Part shown: piece after piece, positions 25,713-34,724 of the stretch
How the letters are laid out: each line of letters begins with the position of its first letter
Numbering within the stretch: the first letter of the stretch is position 1
Origin: CAZAKZ01 sp964485695
GTDB lineage: Bacteria; Planctomycetota; JAFGQW01
Length of the DNA stretch: 64,000 nucleotides
Assembly (NCBI GenBank): GCA_964485695.1
Contig: CAZAKZ010000005.1
Location: 1 to 64,000, forward strand
Direction of reading: 5' to 3'
Made by a program: the position numbers and the translations under genes
Notes under the pieces: model-generated
Seen by the model: the letters and a program-made list of their open reading frames with translations, nothing else
Databases searched by the model: none
What the model was told of the DNA's origin: nothing

Positions 25713-27962
25713 ATGGCTCATCCATTCAAGAATGCCGCAATCGTATCGGCACTCGTGCTCGCGTTCATCATGCTCCAGGGCTGCTCCGGCGGCGGGGGCG
25801 GCGGGGGTTCGGGCGCCCAGCCGTACGTGAACACCCTGAACATCGAGGTCCTCTCCCGGAAGGTGACGTGGCTGACGCCACCCCGGGGCAAGGGAGAGAC
25901 CGAGGTGGTGGTCCAGTTCATCGTCCGAACCCTGTCGGGCGAACCCGTCGCCCTCGACGAGGTGGACGTCACCCTGCTCGTAGACGACAAGCCCATCGAC
26001 CCCGAGTCCGTCCTCAGCCAGAATGCCACGCCGCTTACGTCCAACATCCGCTACGGCCTGGTCCTGGACGCCAGCCCCTCCATGGTGACCCCGGAGCGCA
26101 CGCCGTTCGAGAAACTCAAGTCCGGCGCCGCCGCCAGCGTCCAGGAACTCCAGGCCATCTGGTCCGGAAACGCGGGAACGGTGGACTGGAACTTCACCTG
26201 GTTCAGCGACGTGATCAGCATGCCCTTCGGTAACGACTTGAAATCCTCCCACATCCTTCAGATCCCGGAACCCCGGCCCGGCGAGTTCACCAAGCTCCAC
26301 GCCGCCGTGCACCACATGGCGCTGCTGATGAAGGACGAATACGACGGCAAGGTGTCAGCGTTCGGCAAGAGGGATCACCACGTCATGCTGGTCTTCACGG
26401 ACGGCCGGGACAACTGGAGCATGACCGACAACACCTACCTCTCCCCCACCATGGGCGTCCTGGGCGGGGGCGTCTTCTACCAGACGTTCGGATATCAGCC
26501 CATCACCCTGAACGACGCGCGGGACGCCATCAATGCGCACCCCAGGCTCAAGGTCCACGTCATCGGGGTGGGAAATGACATCCACGAGAAGGACCTGAAG
26601 GTTCTTTCAGGCGAAAACGACAAGATCCGCATCGCGGCCGGCCGGGTCGGCCAGTTCATGCGGGGCGACACCGCGGACATTCCTGCCCTGTTCAAGGACA
26701 TCACCAAGGAATTCACCTCCATCCAGACGCACGGGGCAAAGATGCCGCTCCAGGGCAAGAACTACGAGTTCAAGGTCATCGTGGCGCTGAAGGAGCATCC
26801 GGGCCAGCGGGGGGAATTCCAGTTCAAGTTCAGGACCGGAGATCCGGAGTACGGCGTCACGCCCCGGGCCCCGGAAATCCTCTCGACACCCGTGGAGACA
26901 TCCATTGTCGGGGTGAGATACGACTATCAGATCGAGGTGGATGCCTCACCCGAAGCGCAGGTCAAGGTGACCTTGCCGGCGCAGAACGGGTGGTTGAACT
27001 ACAATCCGTCCACCCGCACCCTCTGGGGGATCCCGGGTCCCGAGCACGTGGGAAGGTCCTGGGAAATCGAGGTCGAGGCCTCCAACGGAGAATCCCCCAA
27101 TGCCGTCCAGAAATTCTCCATCGACGTCCACCTCGACTGGATTCCCGGGGCATCGGGAACGACGAATACCCTGAATGCCGTCTGGGGTATGACCCCCCAG
27201 GACATCCTCACCGTGGGGGACGGCGCCACGATCCTGAGGAACGATGCCTCCGGCTGGAAACCCATGACGATCCACGCCACCACCAGGAATCTGAAGGGCA
27301 TCCACGGCTCCTCCCTGCAGAACGTCTATTCCACCGGAGAGGGGGACATCCTCCGTCTCGCGGGAACATCCTGGCACAAGGTCCTCACCGGGTATGCCAT
27401 GGACTTCAACGACGTCTGGACGTCCTACTCCGGTGACGCCCTCATCGTCGGTGAAGGGGGGACGATCCTGAAATACAACGGCTCCTACTGGGAGTTCATG
27501 AACTCCGGAACGCAGAGTCCCCTGAACCGGATCTGGGGGCCCACCAACAACAGCGTCTTCGTGGTCGGCAGCGGCGGGGTGATCCTGCACTGGGACGGCT
27601 TGTCCTGGACCCGGATGATCTCGGGCACCCTGAACGACCTCCACGATGTCTGGGGTTCCATGGAAGACGAACGAACCGTCGTGGCTGTCGGGGCCAAGGG
27701 CACGATCCTGCGCTTTGAGGACAACCGCTGGAAGCGAATGCAGTCGGGTGTGACCCAGGATCTCCGGGGTGTCTGGGGTACATCCGGGAAGGACATCTTC
27801 GCCGTCGGCAGCTGGGGCACGATCCTGCACTACGACGGAATCTCCTGGAAGGAGATGGCATCCGGAACCCTGAACAACCTCCTGGACGTGTGGGGTTTCA
27901 ATGCCCGCCAGGTCCTTGCGGTCGGTAGCGGCGGATTGATCCTGGAATACACCGTCCGGTAA
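25713..27962 (+). CDS. Lipoprotein with VWA domain and seven-bladed beta-propeller
   Basis: The 749-residue protein has a signal peptide ending in the lipobox LQGC (21-24) followed by a Gly/Ser linker, so it should be lipid-anchored. A von Willebrand A domain covers about 110-345, with the metal site 'LVLDASPSM' and 'VMLVFTDGRDNW'. After an immunoglobulin-like stretch (about 385-475) come seven repeats of about 38 residues in the form 'L..VWG....DI..VG..GTIL.YDG..W..M.SG' (starting LNAVWGM, LKGIHGS, FNDVWTS, LNRIWGP, LHDVWGS, LRGVWGT, LLDVWGF), enough to close a seven-bladed propeller. It probably mediates metal-dependent protein binding at the cell envelope. It ends 18 bases from the convergent vorB stop. 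Confidence 0.82.
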   Translation: MAHPFKNAAIVSALVLAFIMLQGCSGGGGGGGSGAQPYVNTLNIEVLSRKVTWLTPPRGKGETEVVVQFIVRTLSGEPVALDEVDVTLLVDDKPIDPESVLSQNATPLTSNIRYGLVLDASPSMVTPERTPFEKLKSGAAASVQELQAIWSGNAGTVDWNFTWFSDVISMPFGNDLKSSHILQIPEPRPGEFTKLHAAVHHMALLMKDEYDGKVSAFGKRDHHVMLVFTDGRDNWSMTDNTYLSPTMGVLGGGVFYQTFGYQPITLNDARDAINAHPRLKVHVIGVGNDIHEKDLKVLSGENDKIRIAAGRVGQFMRGDTADIPALFKDITKEFTSIQTHGAKMPLQGKNYEFKVIVALKEHPGQRGEFQFKFRTGDPEYGVTPRAPEILSTPVETSIVGVRYDYQIEVDASPEAQVKVTLPAQNGWLNYNPSTRTLWGIPGPEHVGRSWEIEVEASNGESPNAVQKFSIDVHLDWIPGASGTTNTLNAVWGMTPQDILTVGDGATILRNDASGWKPMTIHATTRNLKGIHGSSLQNVYSTGEGDILRLAGTSWHKVLTGYAMDFNDVWTSYSGDALIVGEGGTILKYNGSYWEFMNSGTQSPLNRIWGPTNNSVFVVGSGGVILHWDGLSWTRMISGTLNDLHDVWGSMEDERTVVAVGAKGTILRFEDNRWKRMQSGVTQDLRGVWGTSGKDIFAVGSWGTILHYDGISWKEMASGTLNNLLDVWGFNARQVLAVGSGGLILEYTVR

Positions 27963-27980
27963 CCCGGGTTCCCGGAGCGA

Positions 27981-29048
27981 TCAGGACGCCTCGAGCTGTT
28001 TCCGGATGGCCTGGAGGACCTCTTCCGGCGAGGGCACGATCCCCCCGGCCCGGCCGTAGAATCCCACGGGTTTCCGGCCCTCCACGGCCAGCTTGACGTC
28101 CTCCACCATCTGGCCCATGCTCATCTCGATGCTGATGACCGTCTTGACGGAGTCCCGGCAGGCGGCGCTCTTCACCGCCTCATAGGGGAAGGGGTAGAGC
28201 GAGATCGGCCGCACCAGCCCCACCTTCACCCCCTCGGCGGCCAGGTCGTCGATGGCGGTCTTGCAGATCCGACTCATGGTGCCGTAGCTCACCACCAGGA
28301 TCTCATAGTCACCGTCCAGGTGCCAATCTTCCCACCGCTTCTCGTTCTCGGTGATCTTGCGGTATTTTTCAGCCAGGACTTGGTTCAGCTCGTCGCACAG
28401 GAGCGGATCCAGGTAGAGGGTCTTGATCAGGTGGGGGTCGCGGCCCTTGGCGCCGTCGGCCACCCACGAGGACTTGTCCACGTTCCGGGGTTCATAGTTC
28501 TCCGGAAACTCCACGGGCTCCATCATCTGGCCGATGAGGCCGTCGCCGATGACGATGACCGGGTTTCGATACTGGTCGGCCAGATCGAAGGCGTCCATGG
28601 TCAGGTCCACCGCCTCCTGGATGGTGGACGGAGCCAGCACGATGATCCGGTAGTCCCCGTGGCCGCCGCCCTTGGTGGCCTGGAAGTAGTCGGACTGCGC
28701 CGGAAGGATGCCCCCCAGGCCGGGGCCGGACCGGACGATGTTGACGAATACGGCCGGAAGCTGGGCGGCGGTGATGTAGGAGATGCCCTCCTGCATCAGG
28801 CTGATGCCCGGGGAGGACGAGGTGGTGAACACGCGCGCTCCGGTGGACGCCGCCCCGAAGATCATGTTCACGGCGCCGATCTCGCTCTCGGCCTGGAGAA
28901 AGGCCCCACCGGCCTCGGGCATCCTGCGGGCCAGGTATTCCGCCACCTCGGTCTGGGGGGTGATGGGGTAGCAGAAGTATCCCTCGCAGCCCGCCGCGAT
29001 GGCGGCCTCTCCGATGGCCTCCGCCCCCTTCAAGAGTTTCTTTGCCAT
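27981..29048 (-). CDS. vorB: 2-oxoacid:ferredoxin oxidoreductase, alpha subunit (VorB/KorA type)
   Basis: The 355-residue subunit resembles VorB, the alpha subunit of 2-oxoisovalerate or 2-oxoglutarate:ferredoxin oxidoreductase. It shows 'GAEAIGEAAIAAGCEGYFCYPITPQTEVAEYLA' in the pyrimidine-binding domain (read over 8-40), 'ESEIGAVNMIFGAASTGARVFTTSSSPG' and the central 'YGTMSRICKTAID'. With the beta and gamma subunits upstream it forms a TPP and iron-sulfur enzyme that oxidatively decarboxylates a 2-oxoacid to an acyl-CoA, passing electrons to ferredoxin in the cytoplasm. Whether valine-derived, 2-oxoglutarate or another substrate is used cannot be decided from sequence alone. It is last in the operon and ends convergently with the lipoprotein gene. 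Confidence 0.9.
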   Translation of the reverse strand: MAKKLLKGAEAIGEAAIAAGCEGYFCYPITPQTEVAEYLARRMPEAGGAFLQAESEIGAVNMIFGAASTGARVFTTSSSPGISLMQEGISYITAAQLPAVFVNIVRSGPGLGGILPAQSDYFQATKGGGHGDYRIIVLAPSTIQEAVDLTMDAFDLADQYRNPVIVIGDGLIGQMMEPVEFPENYEPRNVDKSSWVADGAKGRDPHLIKTLYLDPLLCDELNQVLAEKYRKITENEKRWEDWHLDGDYEILVVSYGTMSRICKTAIDDLAAEGVKVGLVRPISLYPFPYEAVKSAACRDSVKTVISIEMSMGQMVEDVKLAVEGRKPVGFYGRAGGIVPSPEEVLQAIRKQLEAS

Positions 29049-29130
29049 GGTACTTTCTCAATAACCTGCCCGGCTCCATCAGCCGTGGTTTCCAGTTCAT
29101 TCCGTTCTGAGTGCACGCCCCTCCACCGGC

Positions 29131-29679
29131 TCAAGCCACCTTCCCTCCGGCCGCCACCTCGGCCCCTCGCTCCAGGGCCTGGAGATTGATCGGCACCAGC
29201 TTCGCTTTCTTGGCGAACTCCGTTTCCACGGCCAAGCGCACGAGGTCGAAGTCGATGAGGCCGCACCGGGCGGCAAAAGCCCCCAGAGCCACGATGTTGG
29301 CCACGCGGCTGTTTCCCAGGTCGTTGGCGATCTCGTTGCAGGGAACGCGGAGTTCGTCGATGTCCTCCCGGCCCGCTCCGACCTTGATCAACGAGCTGTT
29401 GACCAGGCAGATCCCGCTGGGTCTCATCTTCGGCGCGAATTTTTCCAGAGACGGCCGGTTCATGGCCACCAGATGAGAGGGCGATGCGATGATGGGCGAC
29501 CCGATGGGCCGCTCGGAGAAGACCACCGTGCAATAGGCCGTTCCTCCCCGCATCTCCGGGCCGTAGGAAGGAATCCAAGCCACCTCCAGCTTTGCTTCGA
29601 GAGCCGCTTCGGCCAGGATCTTTCCGCTCAGCATGATCCCCTGACCGCCGAACCCTGCGAACATCACTTCAGACTGCAT
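29131..29679 (-). CDS. 2-oxoacid:ferredoxin oxidoreductase, gamma subunit
   Basis: The 182-residue protein is the catalytic-gamma domain of 2-oxoacid:acceptor oxidoreductases, opening with 'VMFAGFGGQGIMLSGKILAEAAL' (glycine-rich loop read over 5-27) and followed by 'SYGPEMRGGTAYCTVVFSERPIGSP', both hallmark stretches. It completes the alpha/beta/gamma enzyme. An AGGAGGA ribosome binding site precedes its ATG, 9 bases after the stop of the beta-subunit gene, and the alpha-subunit gene follows after 82 bases. Confidence 0.92.
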   Translation of the reverse strand: MQSEVMFAGFGGQGIMLSGKILAEAALEAKLEVAWIPSYGPEMRGGTAYCTVVFSERPIGSPIIASPSHLVAMNRPSLEKFAPKMRPSGICLVNSSLIKVGAGREDIDELRVPCNEIANDLGNSRVANIVALGAFAARCGLIDFDLVRLAVETEFAKKAKLVPINLQALERGAEVAAGGKVA

Positions 29680-29688
29680 CGGTTCCTC

Positions 29689-30660
29689 CTAGGCTTCCGC
29701 ATCCTCGGGGGTCTTGAACTCTCCGAGGGGGTAATAGGGCATCATTTTATCTTGCAGGAACTTGAAGGCCTCCTCGCTGGATACGCCCCAGTTCGTCGGG
29801 CAGGTGGAGAGGACCTCGACCAGGGAGAAGCATTTCTTTTCCACCTGGTAGGTGAACGCCTTCTTGATGGCTTTCTTGGCCTTCATGATGTTCTTGGGTG
29901 TATCCACCGCGGTCCGGGCGATGTATCCGGGCGTCTGCAACGTCGCCAGCATCTCCGCCACCCGGATCGGGAAGCCCACGTCCTCCACGTCACGACCGCC
30001 CGGGCAGGTGGTCGTCACCTGTCCGGGCAGGGTGGTCGGGGCCATCTGGCCGCCGGTCATGCCGTAGACGGCGTTGTTGACGAAGATGGTGGTGAACTTC
30101 TCACCACGGTTGGCTGCATGGAGGATCTCGTTGGTGCCAATGGAAGCCAGGTCGCCGTCCCCCTGGTAGGTGAAGACGATCGTATCGGGCCGCACCCGCT
30201 TGATGCCGGTGGCGAAGGCGGGGGCGCGGCCGTGGGCGGCCTCGAGGAAATCACAGTTGAAGTAGTTGTAGATGAGCACCGTGCATCCCACGGGAGCGAT
30301 GCCGACCACTTTTTCCCGCAGATCGAGTTCGTCCAGGACCTGGGCGATGAGGAGATGAATGACGCCGTGGGTGCACCCGGGACAGTAGTGGGTGGGCGTG
30401 GCGGCCAATGATTCCGGCCTCTTGAACACCTGCTTTTCCTCGCTGCTCCCCTTGGGCTCCTTGAAGACTTCGAGAGCCACATCCGGGCAGGTCATGGCAC
30501 ACATGCTGCAGCCGGTACAGCGATCCGGATCCGCGGCCTCGGCCGGGAAATACCCCTTGACGTTGATGTCCTTCGACATGGCCAGCACCTGTCTGGGACA
30601 TGCCAGGACACAGTTCCCGCACCCCTTGCATCGATCTCGGTCAATGGTAACGCTTGACAT
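29689..30660 (-). CDS. Fused ferredoxin/beta subunit of 2-oxoacid:ferredoxin oxidoreductase
   Basis: The 323-residue protein joins two subunits that are often separate. Residues 1-75 are a two-cluster ferredoxin (delta subunit): 'CKGCGNCVLACP' and 'CTGCSMCAMTCP', each CxxCxxCxxxCP. From about 90 comes the TPP-binding beta subunit: 'HYCPGCTHGVIHLL', 'GIAPVGCTV', the TPP/Mg motif 'GDGDLASIGTNEILHAANR' and 'NNAVYGMTGGQMAPTT'. The ATG at 30660 is preceded by GAGGAGA and starts the ferredoxin directly; the frame is open five codons further. It carries TPP chemistry and internal electron transfer. It is the first of the three oxidoreductase genes, 44 bases after the P-loop gene. Confidence 0.92.
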   Translation of the reverse strand: MSSVTIDRDRCKGCGNCVLACPRQVLAMSKDINVKGYFPAEAADPDRCTGCSMCAMTCPDVALEVFKEPKGSSEEKQVFKRPESLAATPTHYCPGCTHGVIHLLIAQVLDELDLREKVVGIAPVGCTVLIYNYFNCDFLEAAHGRAPAFATGIKRVRPDTIVFTYQGDGDLASIGTNEILHAANRGEKFTTIFVNNAVYGMTGGQMAPTTLPGQVTTTCPGGRDVEDVGFPIRVAEMLATLQTPGYIARTAVDTPKNIMKAKKAIKKAFTYQVEKKCFSLVEVLSTCPTNWGVSSEEAFKFLQDKMMPYYPLGEFKTPEDAEA

Positions 30661-30704
30661 CTTCTCTCCTCGCAACCGGCCGCAGGGACCGATTCAGGAT
30701 ACAA

Positions 30705-31445
30705 TCAGGAAACAAGGAAATTCTGACTTCCCGGCTTTTTCCGCCTCTTCCAGGGCGGCAAGAGCTGGCGCGTGATGGGAAGAACCGGGCAGTCGAACTC
30801 CCGTGGCTCCAGTTCGTTCATGAGTCTATCTTCACAGGTGATGAACTTCAGTGAGACGCCCAGCACCCGGGCGACCTCCTTCGCATATTCGTGGCCCTGG
30901 CGGATCGTCTCCACGTCGGTGCTGTCCATGAGATGGGTGTTGCCCACCACCCCGGTGACCTTGACCCGGGCCGCCTTCTCGATCATCCGGGTGATCCGCT
31001 CGGTGTCCCCCGCCGTCTCGGTGAAGGGCCGCATGGCGTTCACCACCTGGACCATGTCGTGGGGAACCGCCTGGATCACGGGCTGGAGGCTGCCGAGGAC
31101 CGTGGCCCCCACGTCGTCCCCCCCCACGTCCAGGAGGGTGATGCCCTGTTTTCCATCCGGTGTCTTTTCCTGTGTCTTTTCGATGGCACCCCGGATCTGG
31201 GGCACCACGATGGGCAGTTCGGACTGGGCCAGGGCCCCCTCCGGCACGATCACCTCGATGCCCTTCGATTCCAGGATCTCCCGGACCTCCCGGCTCCGGA
31301 AATAGGGATTCACCAGGTCCAGGTCGGCGACGCGAACGGGAATCCCGGTCGCCCGCCGGTGGACGGCGAAGTTGACCGCCACCTCGGTCTTCCCGCAGCC
31401 GTAGTTGCCGATGAAAAAAACGACCGGTTCGAGCTGAATATCCAT
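30705..31445 (-). CDS. P-loop NTPase of the MinD/CobQ-like kind
   Basis: The 246-residue protein has a Walker A motif 'FFIGNYGCGKTEVAVNFA' near residues 9-26, 'RVADLDLVNPYFRSREVREIL' where SIMIBI-class NTPases bind Mg, and 'ITLLDVGGDDVGATVLG' as Walker B. It is a cytoplasmic nucleotide-binding protein without an obvious partner domain. Its place as the first gene of the 2-oxoacid oxidoreductase operon, 44 bases upstream of the ferredoxin/beta gene, suggests a role in assembly or regulation of that enzyme, but this is inference. I start it at the ATG at 31445, where homologous-looking sequence begins; the frame is open 45 codons further without domain content. Confidence 0.75.
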   Translation of the reverse strand: MDIQLEPVVFFIGNYGCGKTEVAVNFAVHRRATGIPVRVADLDLVNPYFRSREVREILESKGIEVIVPEGALAQSELPIVVPQIRGAIEKTQEKTPDGKQGITLLDVGGDDVGATVLGSLQPVIQAVPHDMVQVVNAMRPFTETAGDTERITRMIEKAARVKVTGVVGNTHLMDSTDVETIRQGHEYAKEVARVLGVSLKFITCEDRLMNELEPREFDCPVLPITRQLLPPWKRRKKPGSQNFLVS

Positions 31446-31604
31446 GGTTGCCCGGAAACTCGGAAAACCCTCGGCCGTCGAGGGGTAGGGTTCGGAATAA
31501 TTATGACTCTCGCGGAACTTACTCACTGGAAAATGACACACAAATGTAGTGTATAGCGGGACTTGACTCCAGCGATCCACGACAAAAAGTCCGCACGCCC
31601 CCGC

Positions 31605-32315
31605 TCACACCCCGGCTGTGAATCTGTAGCCGATGCCCCTTTCCGTGATAAAGTAGCGCGGGTTCTCGGGATCGGCCTCGAACCGGTTGCGCAGGCGCCG
31701 GATGTAGCCTTCCAGGGTGCGCGAGGAGGGATAGACCTCGTGGCCCCACACCCGGTCCAGGATCTCCTCGCGCGTGACCACCTCGTCTTCGCGGTCCAGG
31801 AGGGTCTTGAAGATCATGGCCTCCTTCTCGGACAAGGACAGTGCCTCCCCGTCCCACGACCGCCCCCGAAAGGTGCGGAAGTTGAACTCGTTCTCACCGA
31901 ACCGGATCACGGCTCCGGGCCTGGAAGCGTCGCCTTCCCCGTTCCTGCGCCTCAGGATGGCGGATACCCGGAGGAGGAGCTCACGCAGGTTGAAGGGCTT
32001 GGTCAGGTAGTCGTCCCCCCCCACCTGGAGGCCCAGGATGCGGTCGTCCACGGAGCCGCGCGCGGTGAGAAAGAGTACGGGCACCGTTTCTCCTTCCCCC
32101 CGGAGGGTTTCGCACACGGTGATGCCGTCCATCTCGGGGAGCATCACGTCGAGAATCACGAGGTCGTAGTCCCCTTCCCGGATCCTCTCCAGGCCGGCGA
32201 GGCCGTCGGAGGCCAGGTCCACCACGTAGCCCTCGGCCTCGAGGTTTTCGCGGATGCCCTCGGCCAGGGTGACCTCGTCCTCGATGATCAGGATGCGGTG
32301 GTGGAGGTGGATCAC
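31605..32315 (-). CDS. OmpR-family response regulator
   Basis: The 236-residue protein has a receiver domain ('RILIIEDEVTLAEGI', phospho-acceptor Asp in 'LVILDVMLPEMDG', 'LTARGS', 'YLTKPFNLREL') and a winged-helix DNA-binding domain ('LSLSEKEAMIFKTLLDREDEVVTREEIL', read over about 150-178, and 'RTLEGYIRRLRNRFEADPENPRYF'). The start is the GTG at 32315, which overlaps the kinase stop as GTGA and has GGGAGAG upstream, so it is translationally coupled to the kinase. It is the last gene of a run that begins with hemA, which suggests that heme synthesis and this regulator are controlled together. Confidence 0.92.
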   Translation of the reverse strand: MIHLHHRILIIEDEVTLAEGIRENLEAEGYVVDLASDGLAGLERIREGDYDLVILDVMLPEMDGITVCETLRGEGETVPVLFLTARGSVDDRILGLQVGGDDYLTKPFNLRELLLRVSAILRRRNGEGDASRPGAVIRFGENEFNFRTFRGRSWDGEALSLSEKEAMIFKTLLDREDEVVTREEILDRVWGHEVYPSSRTLEGYIRRLRNRFEADPENPRYFITERGIGYRFTAGV

Positions 32316-33430
32316 GACGTTCTCTCCCTGGCTGCCGGCCACAGCACCCGGATGACCGCCCCCGTGCCCGGACCCGCACTGTGTGCACTCACCTTGCCCC
32401 GCGCGAGTTCCACCAGACGCTGCACGATATAGAGGCCCAAGCCCGATCCCCGGGTCGCGCGCCGCATCTCCTCGCCGGGCCGGTAGAACTTCTGGAAGAT
32501 CTTCCGCCCCTCCTCCGGGGGAAAACCCATCCCGTCATCGGCCACCTCGATCTCCACGAATTTCTGCGCCCCGGTGGCGGTCACCTTCACGGTGCCCCCG
32601 CCCTGCACCGCCGTGGCCTTGATGGCATTGTCGATGAGGTTTCTGAGCACCGATCGCAGCGCCGTGGCATCGGCTTCCAAGTCCAGACGGTCCGGGACTT
32701 CCATCTGCAGAGACACGGCTTCCTTCTCTGCCTGGTCGCGCAGGGAATCCACCGTGGACTGCACGGCTTCTTGCAGGCAGACCCGCTCCGCCACGAACGC
32801 CGCCCGGCCTTCCTCCAGACGCGTGGTGTCCAGGATGTTCGAGACCATGGCGTCGAGCCGGTCCAGGTCCACGATCATGCGCTCCACGATGCGACCTCGC
32901 GCCTCCGGCTCCGGGTCGCGTAGGCCCAGGGTCTCCGCCGAGAGCTTCAGGCTCGCCAGCGGACTCTTGAACTCGTGTGAGACCGCGGCCAGAAAATTCT
33001 GCTGCCGGCGCCGGAGCATGACGTCCTGACGGATCGCCCGGTAGAGCACCACCATGCCCGCGGCCAGGACCATGAGAAAGAACACGCCTTCCAGGCTGAT
33101 GCGGTCGATACGACGGCTCCGCTCCGCTTCCATGACCGCCATTGATTCGTTCTCGAGATGGACCTTCGGCGGCCGGCCGGTGATGGATACGTGAGCAGTG
33201 AGTTCCAGCACCTTCTCCCGGGCCACGCCCGCATCGAGGAGTGTTTCGGCCGCCCGGACCTCGCCCTCGAGAAATCGCCCGATCCGGGTCTGCATCTCGT
33301 TGGTGTAGGCAACCTGGTCCAGGATCCACCGGGCGACCTGGGCAAAGGAGATCACCAGGAGGATCAGAAATCCGATCTGGAGGACCCGGGGGGTCCGGCC
33401 CTCACCGCGCCTGCTACTCCGCCTGGCCAC
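32312..33430 (-). CDS. Membrane sensor histidine kinase
   Basis: The 372-residue kinase has a first transmembrane helix ('VLQIGFLILLVISFAQVARWI', in pieces from residue 15), a short periplasmic domain of about 80 residues, a second helix ('GVFFLMVLAAGMVVLYRAI'), then HisKA with the phospho-acceptor in 'LAAVSHEFKSPLASLKL' and a HATPase domain ('NLIDNAIKAT', 'DDGMGFPPEE', 'GSGLGLYIV'). The start is GTG 33430, with GGAGAGG five to seven bases upstream, and overlaps the end of hemL by 17 bases. The downstream regulator gene overlaps its stop. The small sensor domain shows no recognisable family. Its position at the end of the heme operon makes a heme-, iron- or redox-linked signal plausible. Confidence 0.9.
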   Translation of the reverse strand: MARRSSRRGEGRTPRVLQIGFLILLVISFAQVARWILDQVAYTNEMQTRIGRFLEGEVRAAETLLDAGVAREKVLELTAHVSITGRPPKVHLENESMAVMEAERSRRIDRISLEGVFFLMVLAAGMVVLYRAIRQDVMLRRRQQNFLAAVSHEFKSPLASLKLSAETLGLRDPEPEARGRIVERMIVDLDRLDAMVSNILDTTRLEEGRAAFVAERVCLQEAVQSTVDSLRDQAEKEAVSLQMEVPDRLDLEADATALRSVLRNLIDNAIKATAVQGGGTVKVTATGAQKFVEIEVADDGMGFPPEEGRKIFQKFYRPGEEMRRATRGSGLGLYIVQRLVELARGKVSAHSAGPGTGAVIRVLWPAARERTS

Positions 33431-34724
33431 GACATTCCTCTCCGGACTGGACCGCGGCAAGGGCGGCCCCCAGTCGCTCGATGTGTTCCCTGCGATGGGC
33501 GAGGGACAGGAATCCCACCTCGTAGGCCGAGGGGGCGAGGGCCACACCGCGCCTGAGCAGGCCGTGAAACACGCCTCGGTACCGGTCCGCGGCCGCTGCA
33601 TCCACGGCCTCGGCCGATCGCGGAGGGTCCCCGGGCTGGAGGGATATCCAGAAGATCGAACCCAGGCGCACGAGGCGGGCGGGCAGCGGCGCCCGGGCGA
33701 GGACCGGGGTCAAGATCTCCTCGAGGACGCCTCCCAGGGCCTCGAGGCGGGACCAGCCGTCATCCTCCACGAGGATCCTCAGGGTGGCGAGGCCCGCGGC
33801 CATGGCCACGGGATTGCCGGAGAGGGTGCCCGCCTGGTAGACCCCGCCCTCGGGGGCCAGGTGCTTCAGGGTGTTCCGCGGCCCGCCAAAGGCTCCCACG
33901 GGCATGCCGCCCCCGATGACCTTGCCGAAGGTGGCCAGATCCGGGGTGATGCCGAAGCGTTCGGCCGCGCCGCCGCGCCCCAGACGGAATCCTGTGATGA
34001 CCTCGTCGAAGATGAGCAGGGCACCGTGGCTTTCCGTCTCGGTCCGCAGGGTCTCGATGAACTCCCTTCGCTGCACCAGCAGACCGTTGTTGGCGGGCAC
34101 CGGCTCCACCATGACCGCGGCGATGTCCTTCCCCCGGGTCTTAAACAGGTCCCGGACCCGATCCTCATCGTCGAGGGGAAGCACCCTTGTGCGCTCGGCA
34201 AAGGCCCGGGGCACGCCCGCGGAGGAGGGGCGGCCGAAGGTGGCCCCACCCGAACCGGCCGCCACCAGAAGGGGGTCTGCGTGGCCGTGGTAACAGCCGG
34301 AGAACTTCACGATGAGGTCCCGGCCGGTCACCCCGCGCGCCAGGCGCATGGCGCTCATGGTGGCCTCGGTGCCCGAGGAGACGAACCGGACCTGGTCCAG
34401 ACCGGGATACGACGCCACCACCGCCTCCGCGAGGTTCACCTCGTCCGGTGTGGGGGCTCCGTAGGTGAGGCCCCGGGCCACGGCGGCCTGGACCGCCTCC
34501 ACCACGGCGGGGTGGGCGTGGCCGAGGATGAGCGGTCCCCAGGAACCCAGAAAATCGACGTACCGCCGCCCGTCCACGTCCTCCACCTCCGCACCCTCCC
34601 CGCGGCGAATCACTCGTGGGGTTCCGCCCACGGCGCCGTAGGCCCGGACCGGAGAGCTCACTCCGCCGGGAAGCACCCGGAGCGCCCGCTGAAACATCGC
34701 CTTAGATTTCGGGCCGGAGTTCAC
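33414..34724 (-). CDS. hemL: Glutamate-1-semialdehyde 2,1-aminomutase
   Basis: HemL converts glutamate-1-semialdehyde to 5-aminolevulinate with pyridoxal/pyridoxamine phosphate, completing the C5 route begun by HemA. The 436-residue protein shows 'LPGGVSSPVRAYGAVGG' near the start, 'FVSSGTEATMSAMRLARG', 'KFSGCYHGHADPLLVAAGSG', 'LIFDEVITGFRLG' with the cofactor-binding Asp, and 'TFGKVIGGGMPVGAFGG', which holds the Schiff-base Lys. I chose the GTG at 34724, which overlaps the hemB stop as GTGA; an ATG lies nine codons inside. It belongs to the hemA-hemC-hemB-hemL run and overlaps the downstream kinase gene by 17 bases. Confidence 0.95.
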   Translation of the reverse strand: MNSGPKSKAMFQRALRVLPGGVSSPVRAYGAVGGTPRVIRRGEGAEVEDVDGRRYVDFLGSWGPLILGHAHPAVVEAVQAAVARGLTYGAPTPDEVNLAEAVVASYPGLDQVRFVSSGTEATMSAMRLARGVTGRDLIVKFSGCYHGHADPLLVAAGSGGATFGRPSSAGVPRAFAERTRVLPLDDEDRVRDLFKTRGKDIAAVMVEPVPANNGLLVQRREFIETLRTETESHGALLIFDEVITGFRLGRGGAAERFGITPDLATFGKVIGGGMPVGAFGGPRNTLKHLAPEGGVYQAGTLSGNPVAMAAGLATLRILVEDDGWSRLEALGGVLEEILTPVLARAPLPARLVRLGSIFWISLQPGDPPRSAEAVDAAAADRYRGVFHGLLRRGVALAPSAYEVGFLSLAHRREHIERLGAALAAVQSGEECRGQAE

